Below are positions 34,392 to 43,240 of a DNA stretch of 64,000 nucleotides, one piece after another. Under the pieces are notes generated by a model, which was not told where the DNA came from, searched no databases, and worked only from the letters and a program-made list of their open reading frames with translations. Source of the DNA: Campylobacteraceae bacterium. Its GTDB lineage: Bacteria > Campylobacterota > Campylobacteria > Campylobacterales > Arcobacteraceae. The position numbers and the translations under genes are program-made. How positions within the stretch are numbered: the stretch's first letter is position 1; each line of letters begins with the position of its first letter. Location of the stretch: assembly GCA_013373175.1 (NCBI GenBank), contig JABXII010000016.1, positions 62,001 through 126,000 of the forward strand, read 5' to 3'.

Positions 34392-35011
34392 CCGTTAGTG
34401 TTAAATGCTCTGTCTCCAGCGTCTCCAAGACCTGGTCTGATATATTTATTTTCATCAAGTCTTTCATCAATTTGAGCAATATAAATATTTACATCAGGAT
34501 GAGCTTTTTGAACAGCTTCAATACCTTCAGGAGCTCCTAATATATTTAATGAAATGATTTTTTGAGCACCTTTTTCTTTTAAGTAATCAATTCCATCAAT
34601 TAAAGAACCACCAGTTGCAATCATTGGGTCTAGTAATAAAACAGTTCTTCCCTCTAAATTTGGGATATTTTCATAAAATAGTTTAGATAAAGCAGTCTCT
34701 TCATCTCTTTTCATTGCTAAAAAACCACTTTTTGCATATGGTAAAGTTCTTAAAATTCCAGTTAACATAGGTTCACCAGCTCTTAAAATTGGAACTAAAA
34801 CAAGTTTTTGAACTTCTAACATTTGTACGTCTAATGGTCCTTGCCAAGTTTCAATATTCGTTGTGATAGTTTCAAAATCTTCTAAAACTTCTGCCGCTAT
34901 AATTCTTGAGATTTCTTCTATTGTAAGTCTAAATTCATTTGATGCAGTTCTAACATCTCTTAGTCTATTTACCAAGTGTTTAACAACTACGTTTGAGCTT
35001 TCTTTATACAT
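34388..35011 (-). CDS. upp: Upp, uracil phosphoribosyltransferase
   Basis: Pyrimidine-salvage enzyme: uracil + PRPP to UMP. All typical blocks are present: LVPILRAGEPML (about 71-82), the PRPP-binding VLLLDPMIATGGS (about 125-137), and the uracil-binding C-terminus GLGDAGDRAFNT. Length 207 aa is standard. AGGAA ribosome site before ATG 35011. Divergent from uraA across 136 bp; together they import and trap uracil. Confidence 0.97.
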   Translation of the reverse strand: MYKESSNVVVKHLVNRLRDVRTASNEFRLTIEEISRIIAAEVLEDFETITTNIETWQGPLDVQMLEVQKLVLVPILRAGEPMLTGILRTLPYAKSGFLAMKRDEETALSKLFYENIPNLEGRTVLLLDPMIATGGSLIDGIDYLKEKGAQKIISLNILGAPEGIEAVQKAHPDVNIYIAQIDERLDENKYIRPGLGDAGDRAFNTNG

Positions 35012-35113
35012 AATATAATTCCTGATTATTTTTGTTTTCCAATTTAAATAATAGCTAAAAATTACTTATAAGTTGCAGATAAGTTTACTGAAAATTAACC
35101 TATTCTTAGATAA

Positions 35114-35119
35114 TATAAT
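35114..35119 (+). promoter_or_regulatory. -10 box of uraA
   Basis: TATAAT 29 bp before ATG 35148, in the upp-uraA divergent region; AAAGAGGA ribosome site follows. Confidence 0.65.
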
Positions 35120-35147
35120 TAACTTAATTTTCTACTAAAGAGGACTT

Positions 35148-36398
35148 ATGAAACCCACGGATTATAACTTTCGAATAAAAGACTCAGTCTTAGGTATTCA
35201 ATTTCTGTTTGTTGCATTTGGTGCACTTGTATTAGTTCCTATTTTAACTGGACTTGACCCAAATGTTGCACTATTTACAGCAGGTATTGGTACTTTAGTT
35301 TTTCAATTTGTAAATAGAGGTGCAATTCCTCCTATTTTCTTAGCATCATCATTTGCATTTATTGCTCCAATCGCACATGGTGTAAAAACTTGGGGTATTG
35401 CAGCAACTATGTCAGGACTTGTAGCAGCAGGTTTATTATATATTGTTCTAAGTTTTTTAATTAGACTAAAAGGTGATGAGTTTTTACATAAACTTTTACC
35501 TCCTGTAGTTGTAGGACCTGTTATTATGTCTATTGGTCTTATTCTTTCTCCTGTTGCAGTAAACATGGCAATGGGAAAAACAGGTGATGGAGCAATTGAA
35601 TTAATTGCCTTTGATAAAGCAATAGTTATTTCAATGATAGCGCTTTTTACAATGGTATTCATTTCTCTTTTAGGAAAAGGAATTTTTAAACTTATTCCTA
35701 TTTTAGGTGGTATTATTGCAGGTTATATTGCAGCACTTTTTTATGGAGTAATTGATTTTTCTTCAGTGGAAAAAGCAGCTTGGTTTGCAGTTCCTAGTTT
35801 TACTGCACCAGAGTTTAATTGGCAAGCTATTTTATTTATTTTACCAATTGCAATTGCACCTGCTATTGAGCACATTGGTGATATGTTAGCAATTTCAAAT
35901 GTTACAAAACAAGATTATTTAAAAAAGCCAGGACTTAAAAATACACTTTTAGGTGATGGTTTAGCAACTTCAGTTGCTTCACTTTTTGGTGGACCACCAA
36001 ATACTACTTATTCAGAAGTTACAGGTGCAGTTACTGTTACAAAAGCATATAATCCAGCAATTATGACTTGGGCTGCGATAACAGCTATTTTATTAGCTTT
36101 TATTGGTAAACTTGGTGGTTTATTAGCAACTATTCCAGTTCCAGTTATGGGTGGTATTATGCTTTTATTATTTGGTATTATTGCAAGTATTGGTATTTCT
36201 ACACTAACAAGAGCAAATATTGATTTCAATTGTCCTAGAAATTTAATCATTGTATCAATGATTTTAGTATTTTCAATTGGTGGAATGACATTTAATTTTG
36301 GTGGAGTTCCATTCTCTGGAATCGGTCTTGGTGCAATTACAGGTATTTTCTTAAATCTTGTTTTACCGCAACCACGAAAAGAAGATCACATTATATAG
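35148..36398 (+). CDS. uraA: UraA-type uracil:H+ symporter
   Basis: Inner-membrane nucleobase transporter of the NCS2 (NAT) family, about 14 TM segments in 416 aa. The N-terminal GIQFLFVAFGALVLVPILTG and the signature AIEHIGDMLAISNVT (about 243-257; His and Glu for substrate and proton binding) are present, then a GLATSVASLFGGPPNTTYSE block typical of uracil/xanthine permeases. Divergent from upp, which confirms uracil as the most likely substrate. A 13-bp hairpin with a GAAA loop covers its stop. Confidence 0.93.
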   Translation: MKPTDYNFRIKDSVLGIQFLFVAFGALVLVPILTGLDPNVALFTAGIGTLVFQFVNRGAIPPIFLASSFAFIAPIAHGVKTWGIAATMSGLVAAGLLYIVLSFLIRLKGDEFLHKLLPPVVVGPVIMSIGLILSPVAVNMAMGKTGDGAIELIAFDKAIVISMIALFTMVFISLLGKGIFKLIPILGGIIAGYIAALFYGVIDFSSVEKAAWFAVPSFTAPEFNWQAILFILPIAIAPAIEHIGDMLAISNVTKQDYLKKPGLKNTLLGDGLATSVASLFGGPPNTTYSEVTGAVTVTKAYNPAIMTWAAITAILLAFIGKLGGLLATIPVPVMGGIMLLLFGIIASIGISTLTRANIDFNCPRNLIIVSMILVFSIGGMTFNFGGVPFSGIGLGAITGIFLNLVLPQPRKEDHII

Positions 36399-36420
36399 TT
36401 AGAGAAATCTAACTATATAA
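36391..36420 (+). terminator. Stem-loop over the uraA stop codon
   Basis: TTATATAGTTAGA (36391-36403) pairs with 36408-36420 around a GAAA tetraloop; TAG stop 36396-36398 lies in the left arm. Same TAGTTAGA core as the hairpin at 2191-2223. T tract poor (CAATTTTT). Confidence 0.65.
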
Positions 36421-36453
36421 CAATTTTTAATTATTTCTACATCAAAAATTTCT

Positions 36454-36459
36454 TATAAT
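36454..36459 (+). promoter_or_regulatory. -10 box of the YajQ-family gene
   Basis: TATAAT in a TTCT-TATAAT-AAAA context, 34 bp before ATG 36494. Confidence 0.6.
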
Positions 36460-36493
36460 AAAACATAAAATAAAATAATAGGAGTTCTTACAT

Positions 36494-36991
36494 ATGGCAA
36501 AAGAACATAGTTTTGATATCTCTGCTAAATTAGATATGCAAGAGATGAAAAATGCTGTAATTCAAGCACAAAAAGAGATAGATAATAGATATGACTTTAA
36601 AGGTATTGAAAAAGAAATCGATTTTAATCAAGGTGCAAAAACTTTAACACTTGTTAGTTCAAGTGATAATAAGATTGATGCAATGTATGACATCTTAATC
36701 TCTAAAATGAATAAAAGAGGTTTATCAATTAACTCTTTAGAAGAACTAAAAAAAGAGGATAGTTCAGGTGCTAATAGAAGATATGTATATTCAATTGTAG
36801 ATTCTATTAAAGCTGATGAAGCAAAACAAATTCAAGTTGAAATAAAAAAACTAAAGCTAAAAGTGAAAGCAGTAAATCAAGGTGACGAAATTAGAGTTAC
36901 AGCAAAAAATATTGATGATTTACAAACAATTATGAAACATTTAAAATCATTAGAGCTAAAGTCTCCTTTAGTTTTTGATAACTTCAAATAG
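36494..36991 (+). CDS. YajQ-family (DUF520) nucleotide-binding protein
   Basis: 165-aa cytoplasmic protein of two ferredoxin-like subdomains. The N-terminus MAKEHSFDISAKLDMQEMKNA and IDNRYDFKG match the family closely, as does the C-terminal LKSLELKSPLVFDNFK. Homologues bind RNA/GTP, and some bind c-di-GMP as effectors; which applies here is not visible. GGAG ribosome site before ATG 36494. Monocistronic; a short hairpin (36988-37009, ATAGTACTC with TTTT loop) covers the stop. Confidence 0.93.
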   Translation: MAKEHSFDISAKLDMQEMKNAVIQAQKEIDNRYDFKGIEKEIDFNQGAKTLTLVSSSDNKIDAMYDILISKMNKRGLSINSLEELKKEDSSGANRRYVYSIVDSIKADEAKQIQVEIKKLKLKVKAVNQGDEIRVTAKNIDDLQTIMKHLKSLELKSPLVFDNFK

Positions 36992-37009
36992 TACTCTTTT
37001 GAGTACTAT
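36988..37009 (+). terminator. Stem-loop over the yajQ-family stop
   Basis: ATAGTACTC (36988-36996) and GAGTACTAT (37001-37009) with a TTTT loop; the stop codon lies in the left arm. No long T tract follows. Confidence 0.55.
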
Positions 37010-37148
37010 AATTAATAATCTCTACAATTGCTATTTTAAAGCTATTTTCAAATAAAAAAACTTTTAAAATCTATCATTTTATTACTAAAAAGTATAAAAA
37101 ATTCAAGAAAATCTGTTACAATAAAAAATAAAAAAATTTGGGAAAAGA

Positions 37149-38954
37149 GTGAAGAATTTAAATTTAGAATCTTTGAAGCAAATTACAATATTATATGCAG
37201 AAGATGACCTTGTAATTCAGCAACAAACAGTAGGAATATTAAAAAACTTAGTAAAAAAAGTTTATGTGGCAAACTGTGGACAAGAAGCAGTTAATATTTA
37301 TGATAATAATAAAGTTGATATTGTTATTACAGATATTACTATGCCAAATATGACTGGAATAGAGTTTTCCAAATACATAAGAAAAAGCAATGATGAAATA
37401 CCTATTATAGTAATAAGTGCCCACAATGATAGTAATATTTTAATTGAGGCAATTGAAGTAGGTATTACGAGATTTTTATTAAAACCATTAAATATATCTG
37501 ATTTGATGCAAATAATAACAGAGTTTGCAGAAAATATTTGTAATAAAAATGAAAAAGATAGTGTCACAAATTTATTAGAACAATACAAAAGTATTGTTGA
37601 TGTTGATTCAATTGTTTCAAAAACTGATAAAGATGGAATAATTACTTACGTTAATGATAGATTTATTGATATTTCTGGTTATTCACGAGAAGAATTAATA
37701 GGTCAACCCCATAATATTATCAGACATCCAGATACTCCAGAAAAACTTTTTAGAAAAATGTGGACAACAATTTCAGAAAAGAAAAAAGTTTGGCAAGGAG
37801 TTGTTTTAAACCTTTCTAAGCAAGGTAAATCTTATTATGTTCGTTCTACTATAAAACCTATTTTAGATGTAAATGGTGAGATTATTGAGTATATTGCAAT
37901 AAGACAAGATATTACTCCTCAAGAAAGAACAAGAAAATTCTTACAAAAACAAAATGTTCAAAAGATTTCAAATTTAAATGATGCCTTGAAAAATCAAGAA
38001 CAATATGAAAATGTAATTAATCAAATAAACATTGTTTCAAGATTTGATTTATCTGGGAAAATTACTTATGTAAATGATAGATTCTGTAAGTTAATTGAGT
38101 TTACAAAAGATGAACTTATTGGTGAAACTTTCAAAAAAATAAGGCATGAGAAAACAAATATTGAAATCTCAAGGCAGATGTGGAAAACTATAAAAAGTGG
38201 TAAAACTTGGAGTGGAAAACTAATGAATAAGTCAAAAACAGGGAAGACTTTTCATTTAGATGCAGTGATTTCTCCAATTTTTAATCAAAATAATGAGATT
38301 GCAGAGTTTATCTCTGTATGTCATAATATTACTTCTATTATGGAACTTCATAAAGAATTAGAAGATACCCAAAGAGAGATTATTTATAGAATGGGTGAGA
38401 TTGGTGAAACTAGATCAAAAGAGACAGGAAACCATGTAAAAAGAGTAGCAGAGTACTCAAAACTTCTAGGAAAACTTTGTGGCTTACCACAAGAAGATAT
38501 TGACATTATTTTTATGGCTTCTCCTATGCATGATATTGGAAAAGTTGGTATTCCTGATAGGGTTTTAAATAAACCAGGGAAACTAAATGCAGAAGAATGG
38601 GAAATTATGAAAGAGCATAGTGAGCTTGGATATAATATCCTTAAAAACTCTAAAAGAGAAATTTTAAAAGCTGCTGCAATAATCTCTTATCATCACCATG
38701 AAAAATGGGATGGTGGTGGTTATCCACAAGCTTTAAAAGAAGAAGAAATACATATTTTTGGAAGAATAACTGCAATTGCAGATGTTTTTGATGCCCTTGG
38801 AAGTGATAGGTGTTATAAAAGAGCTTGGGAGCTTGATAAAATACTTGAACTATTTAGAGAACAAAAAGGTAAACACTTTGATCCTGTATTAGTTGATTTA
38901 TTCTTTGATAACTTAGATGATTTTTTAAAAATTAGAGATAGATACGTAGACTAG
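37149..38954 (+). CDS. REC-PAS-PAS-HD-GYP c-di-GMP phosphodiesterase
   Basis: 601-aa response regulator. The receiver domain (about 12-130) has phospho-acceptor Asp62 (ITDITMP) and the conserved Lys near 112. Two PAS domains (about 150-255 and 285-395) share the TYVNDRF motif. The C-terminal HD-GYP domain (about 405-590) has HDIGK at about 460 and HHEKWDGGGYP at about 515-525, so it is expected to hydrolyse c-di-GMP. No kinase is adjacent. Start GTG 37149 with GGAAAAG just upstream. It precedes the two-component pair but has a separate promoter. Confidence 0.93.
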   Translation: MKNLNLESLKQITILYAEDDLVIQQQTVGILKNLVKKVYVANCGQEAVNIYDNNKVDIVITDITMPNMTGIEFSKYIRKSNDEIPIIVISAHNDSNILIEAIEVGITRFLLKPLNISDLMQIITEFAENICNKNEKDSVTNLLEQYKSIVDVDSIVSKTDKDGIITYVNDRFIDISGYSREELIGQPHNIIRHPDTPEKLFRKMWTTISEKKKVWQGVVLNLSKQGKSYYVRSTIKPILDVNGEIIEYIAIRQDITPQERTRKFLQKQNVQKISNLNDALKNQEQYENVINQINIVSRFDLSGKITYVNDRFCKLIEFTKDELIGETFKKIRHEKTNIEISRQMWKTIKSGKTWSGKLMNKSKTGKTFHLDAVISPIFNQNNEIAEFISVCHNITSIMELHKELEDTQREIIYRMGEIGETRSKETGNHVKRVAEYSKLLGKLCGLPQEDIDIIFMASPMHDIGKVGIPDRVLNKPGKLNAEEWEIMKEHSELGYNILKNSKREILKAAAIISYHHHEKWDGGGYPQALKEEEIHIFGRITAIADVFDALGSDRCYKRAWELDKILELFREQKGKHFDPVLVDLFFDNLDDFLKIRDRYVD

Positions 38955-38982
38955 CCTTTACACTTAATAAACAAACTTACAG

Positions 38983-38988
38983 TATAAT
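38983..38988 (+). promoter_or_regulatory. -10 box of the two-component operon
   Basis: CAG-TATAAT-TTTTT, 26 bp before TTG 39015. Confidence 0.65.
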
Positions 38989-39014
38989 TTTTTAACATTA
39001 AAAAAGGATACTGT

Positions 39015-39674
39015 TTGAAAGTTTTACTTCTAGAAGATGACCCCTCATTAAATTATTTATTAAATGAACACTTACATGACCAAGGTTTTGAAGTAACTTC
39101 ATGTACAAATGGCCAAGAAGCTTTAGAGTATTTAATAGATGAAGTATTTGCCTTTGCCTTACTTGATATAAATACTCCTATTATGAGTGGGATTGAAGTT
39201 TTAAAAACAATTAGAACTGATTATAAAAATCAAACTCCTGTGATAATCCTAACAGCTTTTCAAGATATGAAGCATTTAAAAGAGTCTTTTGAAAGTGGAG
39301 TTGATGATTATATAAAAAAACCTTTTGATTTAGAAGAATTAGACCAAAGAATAAAAAAACTATGTAAACAGTTTAATTTAGGAAATGAAAGTGAAGTTAA
39401 AATTAGTGAAGAGATACTATTTTTACCAGAACTTTGCCAGATTATTCTAAATGGAGAGACAAAACATCTTGCACAAAAAGAGAGAGATATTTTAAGTTAT
39501 TTCTGTAAGCATAGAAATAGAGTTGTTTCAAGTGAAGAGTTACTTCAAAATATTTGGGCATATGAAGAGATGCCTACTGATGCAACAATTAGAGTTTATA
39601 TAAAAAATCTAAGAGAGTCTTTGGGAAAAGATAGAATTCAAACAATTAGAGGAATAGGGTATAAATTTGAATAA
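39015..39674 (+). CDS. OmpR/PhoB-family response regulator
   Basis: 219-aa DNA-binding response regulator. Receiver domain about 1-115 with acidic pair Glu6/Asp7 region (LLEDDPS), phospho-acceptor Asp51 (LLDINTP), and Lys near 101 (DYIKKPF). The winged-helix output domain (about 125-217) ends RTIRGIGYKFE as in the family. Start is TTG 39015 (AAGGA upstream). It overlaps the sensor kinase gene by 8 bases. Targets unknown; phased direct repeats elsewhere in the window are the kind of site such proteins bind. Confidence 0.95.
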   Translation: MKVLLLEDDPSLNYLLNEHLHDQGFEVTSCTNGQEALEYLIDEVFAFALLDINTPIMSGIEVLKTIRTDYKNQTPVIILTAFQDMKHLKESFESGVDDYIKKPFDLEELDQRIKKLCKQFNLGNESEVKISEEILFLPELCQIILNGETKHLAQKERDILSYFCKHRNRVVSSEELLQNIWAYEEMPTDATIRVYIKNLRESLGKDRIQTIRGIGYKFE

Positions 39675-40836
39675 AAATGAGAGAAATGCATTAATTAGTT
39701 TCTTATCAATATATGTTGGTTCTGCAATGCTTCTTCTAGCTGTATTGTTTTATTTTTATTACCAAGAGCAATATAAATCTCTACAAAAAAGTTGTAGTAT
39801 GGAGTTAATTAATGCTTCAATGGAAATAAAAACCGATATTTTAAATGCATATATGAATAAAAAAGAGTATATGCCTAAACCCTTAAAAGAAAGAAAAATC
39901 AAGTTTGCTTTATATGACGTAAATAAAAAACTTTTATTCTCAAATTTAGATGAAAAACAAGCAGTTGATTTTAAACAAAGTTTTTATCAAAAATCAAATC
40001 AGCACTTTTATATTCAAAAAATCAAAGAAGAGAATATTCCTATTAAGTATATTGTAATGGAGACTTGCAGAGGTGTTGATAGCATAAATAAGTTAAAGAT
40101 ATATCTAACTTTAACTTTTATACTAAGTTCTGTTTTCATAGGTTTTATAGCCTATTTTCTTGCGAAACTTTTACTAAAGCCTGTAAGAGAAAAAGTTATT
40201 GATATGGACAACTTTATTAAAGATTCAGCCCATGAATTAAATACTCCTGTTTCAGTATTAATGACTTCGGTTACGATGTTGAAAAATGGTAAAAGTCCAG
40301 AAAAAATGATGAAATATATATTAAGTAGTTCAAAACAGATTTCTCAAATATATAATGATATTCACTTCTCTGCTTTTAATGATATAAATGAAAGTATGGA
40401 AGAGAAATTTTATTTAAATAGTTTAATAGAAGATAGTGTTGAGTTTTTTAATGATATTTCTATTACAAAAAATATTGATATAGAAGCAAAAATTGAAGCT
40501 CTTGAAGTTTATATGGATAGAACAAAGGCTCAAAAAGTTGTTAATAATCTTTTATCAAATGCAATTAAATACAGTAAGAACAATTCTGTAATTAAAGTAT
40601 CCTTACAGAATAATATATTTAAAGTAGAAGACTTTGGTATAGGAATAAGTGAGAAAGAACAAAAAGAGATATTTAAACGTTTTAAACGAGGGAAAAATAT
40701 AGAAGGTGGCTTTGGAATAGGTTTAGATATAGTAAATAGAATTTGTAAGTCTTATAATCTAAAGATAAACCTAGATTCTAAAAAGAATAAAGGTTCAACC
40801 TTTAGTATTGATTTTTCTTCTGTTATTTGCCAATAG
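39667..40836 (+). CDS. Membrane sensor histidine kinase
   Basis: 389-aa kinase for the preceding regulator. TM1 at about 9-29, a periplasmic sensor of about 110 residues with two cysteines (CSMEL, ETCRG), TM2 at about 142-165. The H box is DSAHELNTPVSV with His189, followed by the ATPase domain with NLLSNAIKYS (N box), VEDFGIGI (G1) and GGFGIGLDIV (G2). The space between TM2 and the H box is very short, so a full HAMP domain appears to be missing. Start TTG 39667 overlaps the regulator by 8 bases. Confidence 0.93.
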   Translation: MNKNERNALISFLSIYVGSAMLLLAVLFYFYYQEQYKSLQKSCSMELINASMEIKTDILNAYMNKKEYMPKPLKERKIKFALYDVNKKLLFSNLDEKQAVDFKQSFYQKSNQHFYIQKIKEENIPIKYIVMETCRGVDSINKLKIYLTLTFILSSVFIGFIAYFLAKLLLKPVREKVIDMDNFIKDSAHELNTPVSVLMTSVTMLKNGKSPEKMMKYILSSSKQISQIYNDIHFSAFNDINESMEEKFYLNSLIEDSVEFFNDISITKNIDIEAKIEALEVYMDRTKAQKVVNNLLSNAIKYSKNNSVIKVSLQNNIFKVEDFGIGISEKEQKEIFKRFKRGKNIEGGFGIGLDIVNRICKSYNLKINLDSKKNKGSTFSIDFSSVICQ

Positions 40837-41428
40837 AGTTTATTTTAAGTGTGATTACTATAGGTTCAGTCTTTGTTGTATCAAGAGTCGAACCTATAGA
40901 TCTTTTTTCATGATGAGATAATTCACCTTGAATAGTTTGTAATACATGCCAAAATTTTTCATTAAATGGTGCACTAATTTGTTTTAATTTGTGTTCAAAT
41001 ATTTCATCAACAATTAATTCTATAATTTGTTGATATATTACTTTGTTTGTTTCTCTTTGAAGTCTATAATCTTTCATAATGATTAAATTGTTTTTATATG
41101 CTGTTAATTCTTCTGGTACTAACTCGGTATGCTCTTTAACTGTTTGTATTTCATTATCTAGTTCTTCTTCTAAATCAGAAATCTTTTTTCTACAATTTTC
41201 TTCAAAGTCTGGTTTTAAAGAACAAACTTTATTTAAAATATGAGAATCTTCTAAAAGTTCTTTGTCTATAGTATGAGTATAGATTCTATCTTTTTCATAT
41301 TCATGGTGAATTGCATAAAATATTTGCATTGCATAAGAGATGTATACATATTTGTCTTCTTTCCCATCTTTAAAATCAACTCCATGGGGAGAGATAATCT
41401 CTTTGGGACCAGTATACTTAAGTTTCAT
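40823..41428 (-). CDS. Hypothetical protein, 201 aa
   Basis: Not recognised. Soluble protein; the N-terminus (MKLKYTGPKEIISPHGVDFKDGKEDKYVYI) looks like beta strands, the middle (about 55-150) is strongly helical and coiled-coil-like with many Glu/Lys, and the C-terminal 40 residues return to strands (PIVITLKINSIG). AAAGG ribosome site before ATG 41428. Its last 14 bases overlap the 3' end of the sensor kinase gene on the other strand. Codon use matches neighbours. Confidence 0.7.
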   Translation of the reverse strand: MKLKYTGPKEIISPHGVDFKDGKEDKYVYISYAMQIFYAIHHEYEKDRIYTHTIDKELLEDSHILNKVCSLKPDFEENCRKKISDLEEELDNEIQTVKEHTELVPEELTAYKNNLIIMKDYRLQRETNKVIYQQIIELIVDEIFEHKLKQISAPFNEKFWHVLQTIQGELSHHEKRSIGSTLDTTKTEPIVITLKINSIGK

Positions 41429-41520
41429 AACAGACCTTTAATAATTATATTATATATAATTAAACTAATTTACTAGTATTTTATTTAAATCTATATAAAA
41501 TTAGAGTACAAAGGCTAAAA

Positions 41521-42090
41521 ATGAATAATAAAATAGAAAATTTTAAAACAGAACCTTTAAGTGAACCAGAATATGTTCATCCGGTAAAAATAAAATATAC
41601 TCAAAATGGAAAAGATAAAACATGGGAAGCAGTTAGAAACTTTGATTCAGTAGCAATTTTGTTATATCATGAAGAAAAAGACTCTTTTGTTTTGGTTAAA
41701 CAATTTAGACCAGCTGTTTATCTAAATGATGAAAATAAAAAATTCACCTATGAACTTTGTGCAGGACTTGTAGATAAAGATACTACTTTGGTTCAAATAG
41801 CAAAAGAAGAGATAGACGAAGAGTGTGGTTTTGATGTTCCTGTAGGAAATATTGAAAAAATCACTTCTTTTTATACAAATGTTGGTGTAAGTGGTGGCTG
41901 TCAGCATCTTTATTATGCAAAAATAAATGATAGTATGAAAGTTCATGATGGAGGAGGAATACATGATGAACAAATTGAACTCATGTATTTACCTTTAAAT
42001 GAGTATAAAGAGTTTATTTATGATGAATCTAAAGCAAAAACTCCTGGTTTAATGTTTGCATTTATGTGGTTTATGGAAAATTATAGATAA
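41521..42090 (+). CDS. Nudix hydrolase, NUDT14/ADP-ribose-sugar pyrophosphatase-like
   Basis: 189-aa hydrolase of nucleoside-diphosphate-linked substrates, likely UDP-glucose or ADP-ribose. The Nudix box is at about 80-102 (GLVDKDTTLVQIAKEEIDEE): the catalytic EExxEE core is kept, but the first conserved Glu of the consensus is Thr and the Arg is Glu, as in NUDT14-type enzymes. The upstream VKQFRPAVY matches ADP-sugar pyrophosphatases. Its stop is directly followed by the ATG of the potassium channel gene, so the two are co-translated. Confidence 0.88.
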   Translation: MNNKIENFKTEPLSEPEYVHPVKIKYTQNGKDKTWEAVRNFDSVAILLYHEEKDSFVLVKQFRPAVYLNDENKKFTYELCAGLVDKDTTLVQIAKEEIDEECGFDVPVGNIEKITSFYTNVGVSGGCQHLYYAKINDSMKVHDGGGIHDEQIELMYLPLNEYKEFIYDESKAKTPGLMFAFMWFMENYR

Positions 42091-42825
42091 ATGAAGTTAT
42101 CTCAAGAATTATATGTAATCTTTGAAAATCCATCAAAACATAAATATGGATACTATATTCAGTTTTTAATCCATCTAAATATTCTAGTTAGTATAGTAGT
42201 GATGTTTTTAGAAACAGAAAAGTCTTTAAGTGAGTATCTTGAACTTTTTAGAACAATCAATATGATTAATATATTTTTATTTACTATTGAATATCTTTTA
42301 AGAATTTATTCTAAACCTAGAAATAAGATAAAGTTTATGCTTACACCTTTAATGATTATTGATTTAGTGGTACTTATTCCTTTTTATCTATCTTTTTTAA
42401 ATATTGATTTAGGCTTCTTAAGAGGATTAAGAATACTTAGAATATTCAAGCTTTTTAGATTGGCTAAGTTTCATGAGTTTGATAAAATGATTATGGACAT
42501 TTTAAGTGAAAAAAAAGAGGAACTTTTTTATATTTTTGTGGTTTTATCTATCTTACTTTTTACAATAACACCTTTAGTTTATTTTGCTGAATCAAAAGTA
42601 CAACCAGAAGTTTTTTCAAGTATGTCAACTACACTTTGGTGGGCTGTAATAACTTTTACTACAGTAGGTTATGGGGATATGTATCCTATTACTACCTTAG
42701 GAAGAATTTTAACAACTATAGTTAGTATATTAGGAATCGCATTTTATGCAATACCTGGAAGTATTTTTACAAGTAGTTTACTAGATAAAATCCATCAAAG
42801 ACGAAATAAAAAGAGAAGGCGTTAA
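42091..42825 (+). CDS. Voltage-gated potassium channel, 6 TM
   Basis: 244-aa channel subunit with six hydrophobic helices. The S4 region RGLRILRIFKLFRLAKF (about 111-127) has regularly spaced basic residues. The pore carries the K+ filter TTVGYGD at about 190-196, preceded by the pore helix LWWAVITF. S6 ends in a glycine-hinge segment and a basic C-terminal tail (HQRRNKKRRR). No RCK or cNMP domain. Starts at the base after the Nudix stop. It is followed by a bidirectional hairpin. Confidence 0.94.
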   Translation: MKLSQELYVIFENPSKHKYGYYIQFLIHLNILVSIVVMFLETEKSLSEYLELFRTINMINIFLFTIEYLLRIYSKPRNKIKFMLTPLMIIDLVVLIPFYLSFLNIDLGFLRGLRILRIFKLFRLAKFHEFDKMIMDILSEKKEELFYIFVVLSILLFTITPLVYFAESKVQPEVFSSMSTTLWWAVITFTTVGYGDMYPITTLGRILTTIVSILGIAFYAIPGSIFTSSLLDKIHQRRNKKRRR

Positions 42826-42853
42826 TAAAAGCTTAAAAAAATTAAGCTTTTAT
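42825..42853. terminator. Bidirectional terminator after the K+ channel gene
   Basis: ATAAAAGCTTAA (42825-42836) pairs with TTAAGCTTTTAT (42842-42853) over AAAAA; it touches the stop codons of both convergent genes (42825 and 42842). Confidence 0.75.
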
Positions 42854-43231
42854 ATAGTTTGAAAGTTCGATAAGGTTTTTATCTGGATCTCTTAGGTAAA
42901 TTGATTCAATTTCCCCTAAAGCTCCAGTTCTTTTTATGATATCTTGTTCTAATTCTATATCTAAGTTTGCAAGATGTTTTTTTGCTTCTTCTAAAGAAGT
43001 TTCAATAATAAAACATAAATCAGCACTTCCTTCTTTTACATTGAAAGCTTTTGGTTCAAACTCTTTTCCTAACTCATGTAAGTTTATTTTAGAATTTCCA
43101 AACTTTAGTGCAACTCTTGTACCTTTGAAAGTCTCTTTTTCCATACCTAAAGCTTTTGTATAAAATTCTACTGTTTTATCTAAATCTTTTACTGTTAAAA
43201 CAAAATGGTCTAAATTTTTTATTTTTACCAT
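42842..43231 (-). CDS. VOC-superfamily (glyoxalase/dioxygenase-like) protein
   Basis: 129-aa vicinal-oxygen-chelate fold: two beta-alpha-beta-beta-beta modules. LDHFVLTVKDLDKTVEFYTKALGME at the N-terminus and the C-terminal YLRDPDKNLIELSNY are typical. Metal ligands likely include His8, His53 (INLHE) and Glu near 123. It resembles the small stand-alone VOC proteins annotated as virulence-associated STM3117-like; substrate unknown. It stands 9 bases from the pldA stop on the same strand, so it may be the distal gene's neighbour in one transcript with pldA upstream. Confidence 0.85.
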   Translation of the reverse strand: MVKIKNLDHFVLTVKDLDKTVEFYTKALGMEKETFKGTRVALKFGNSKINLHELGKEFEPKAFNVKEGSADLCFIIETSLEEAKKHLANLDIELEQDIIKRTGALGEIESIYLRDPDKNLIELSNYIKA

Positions 43232-43240
43232 TTTTTTATC

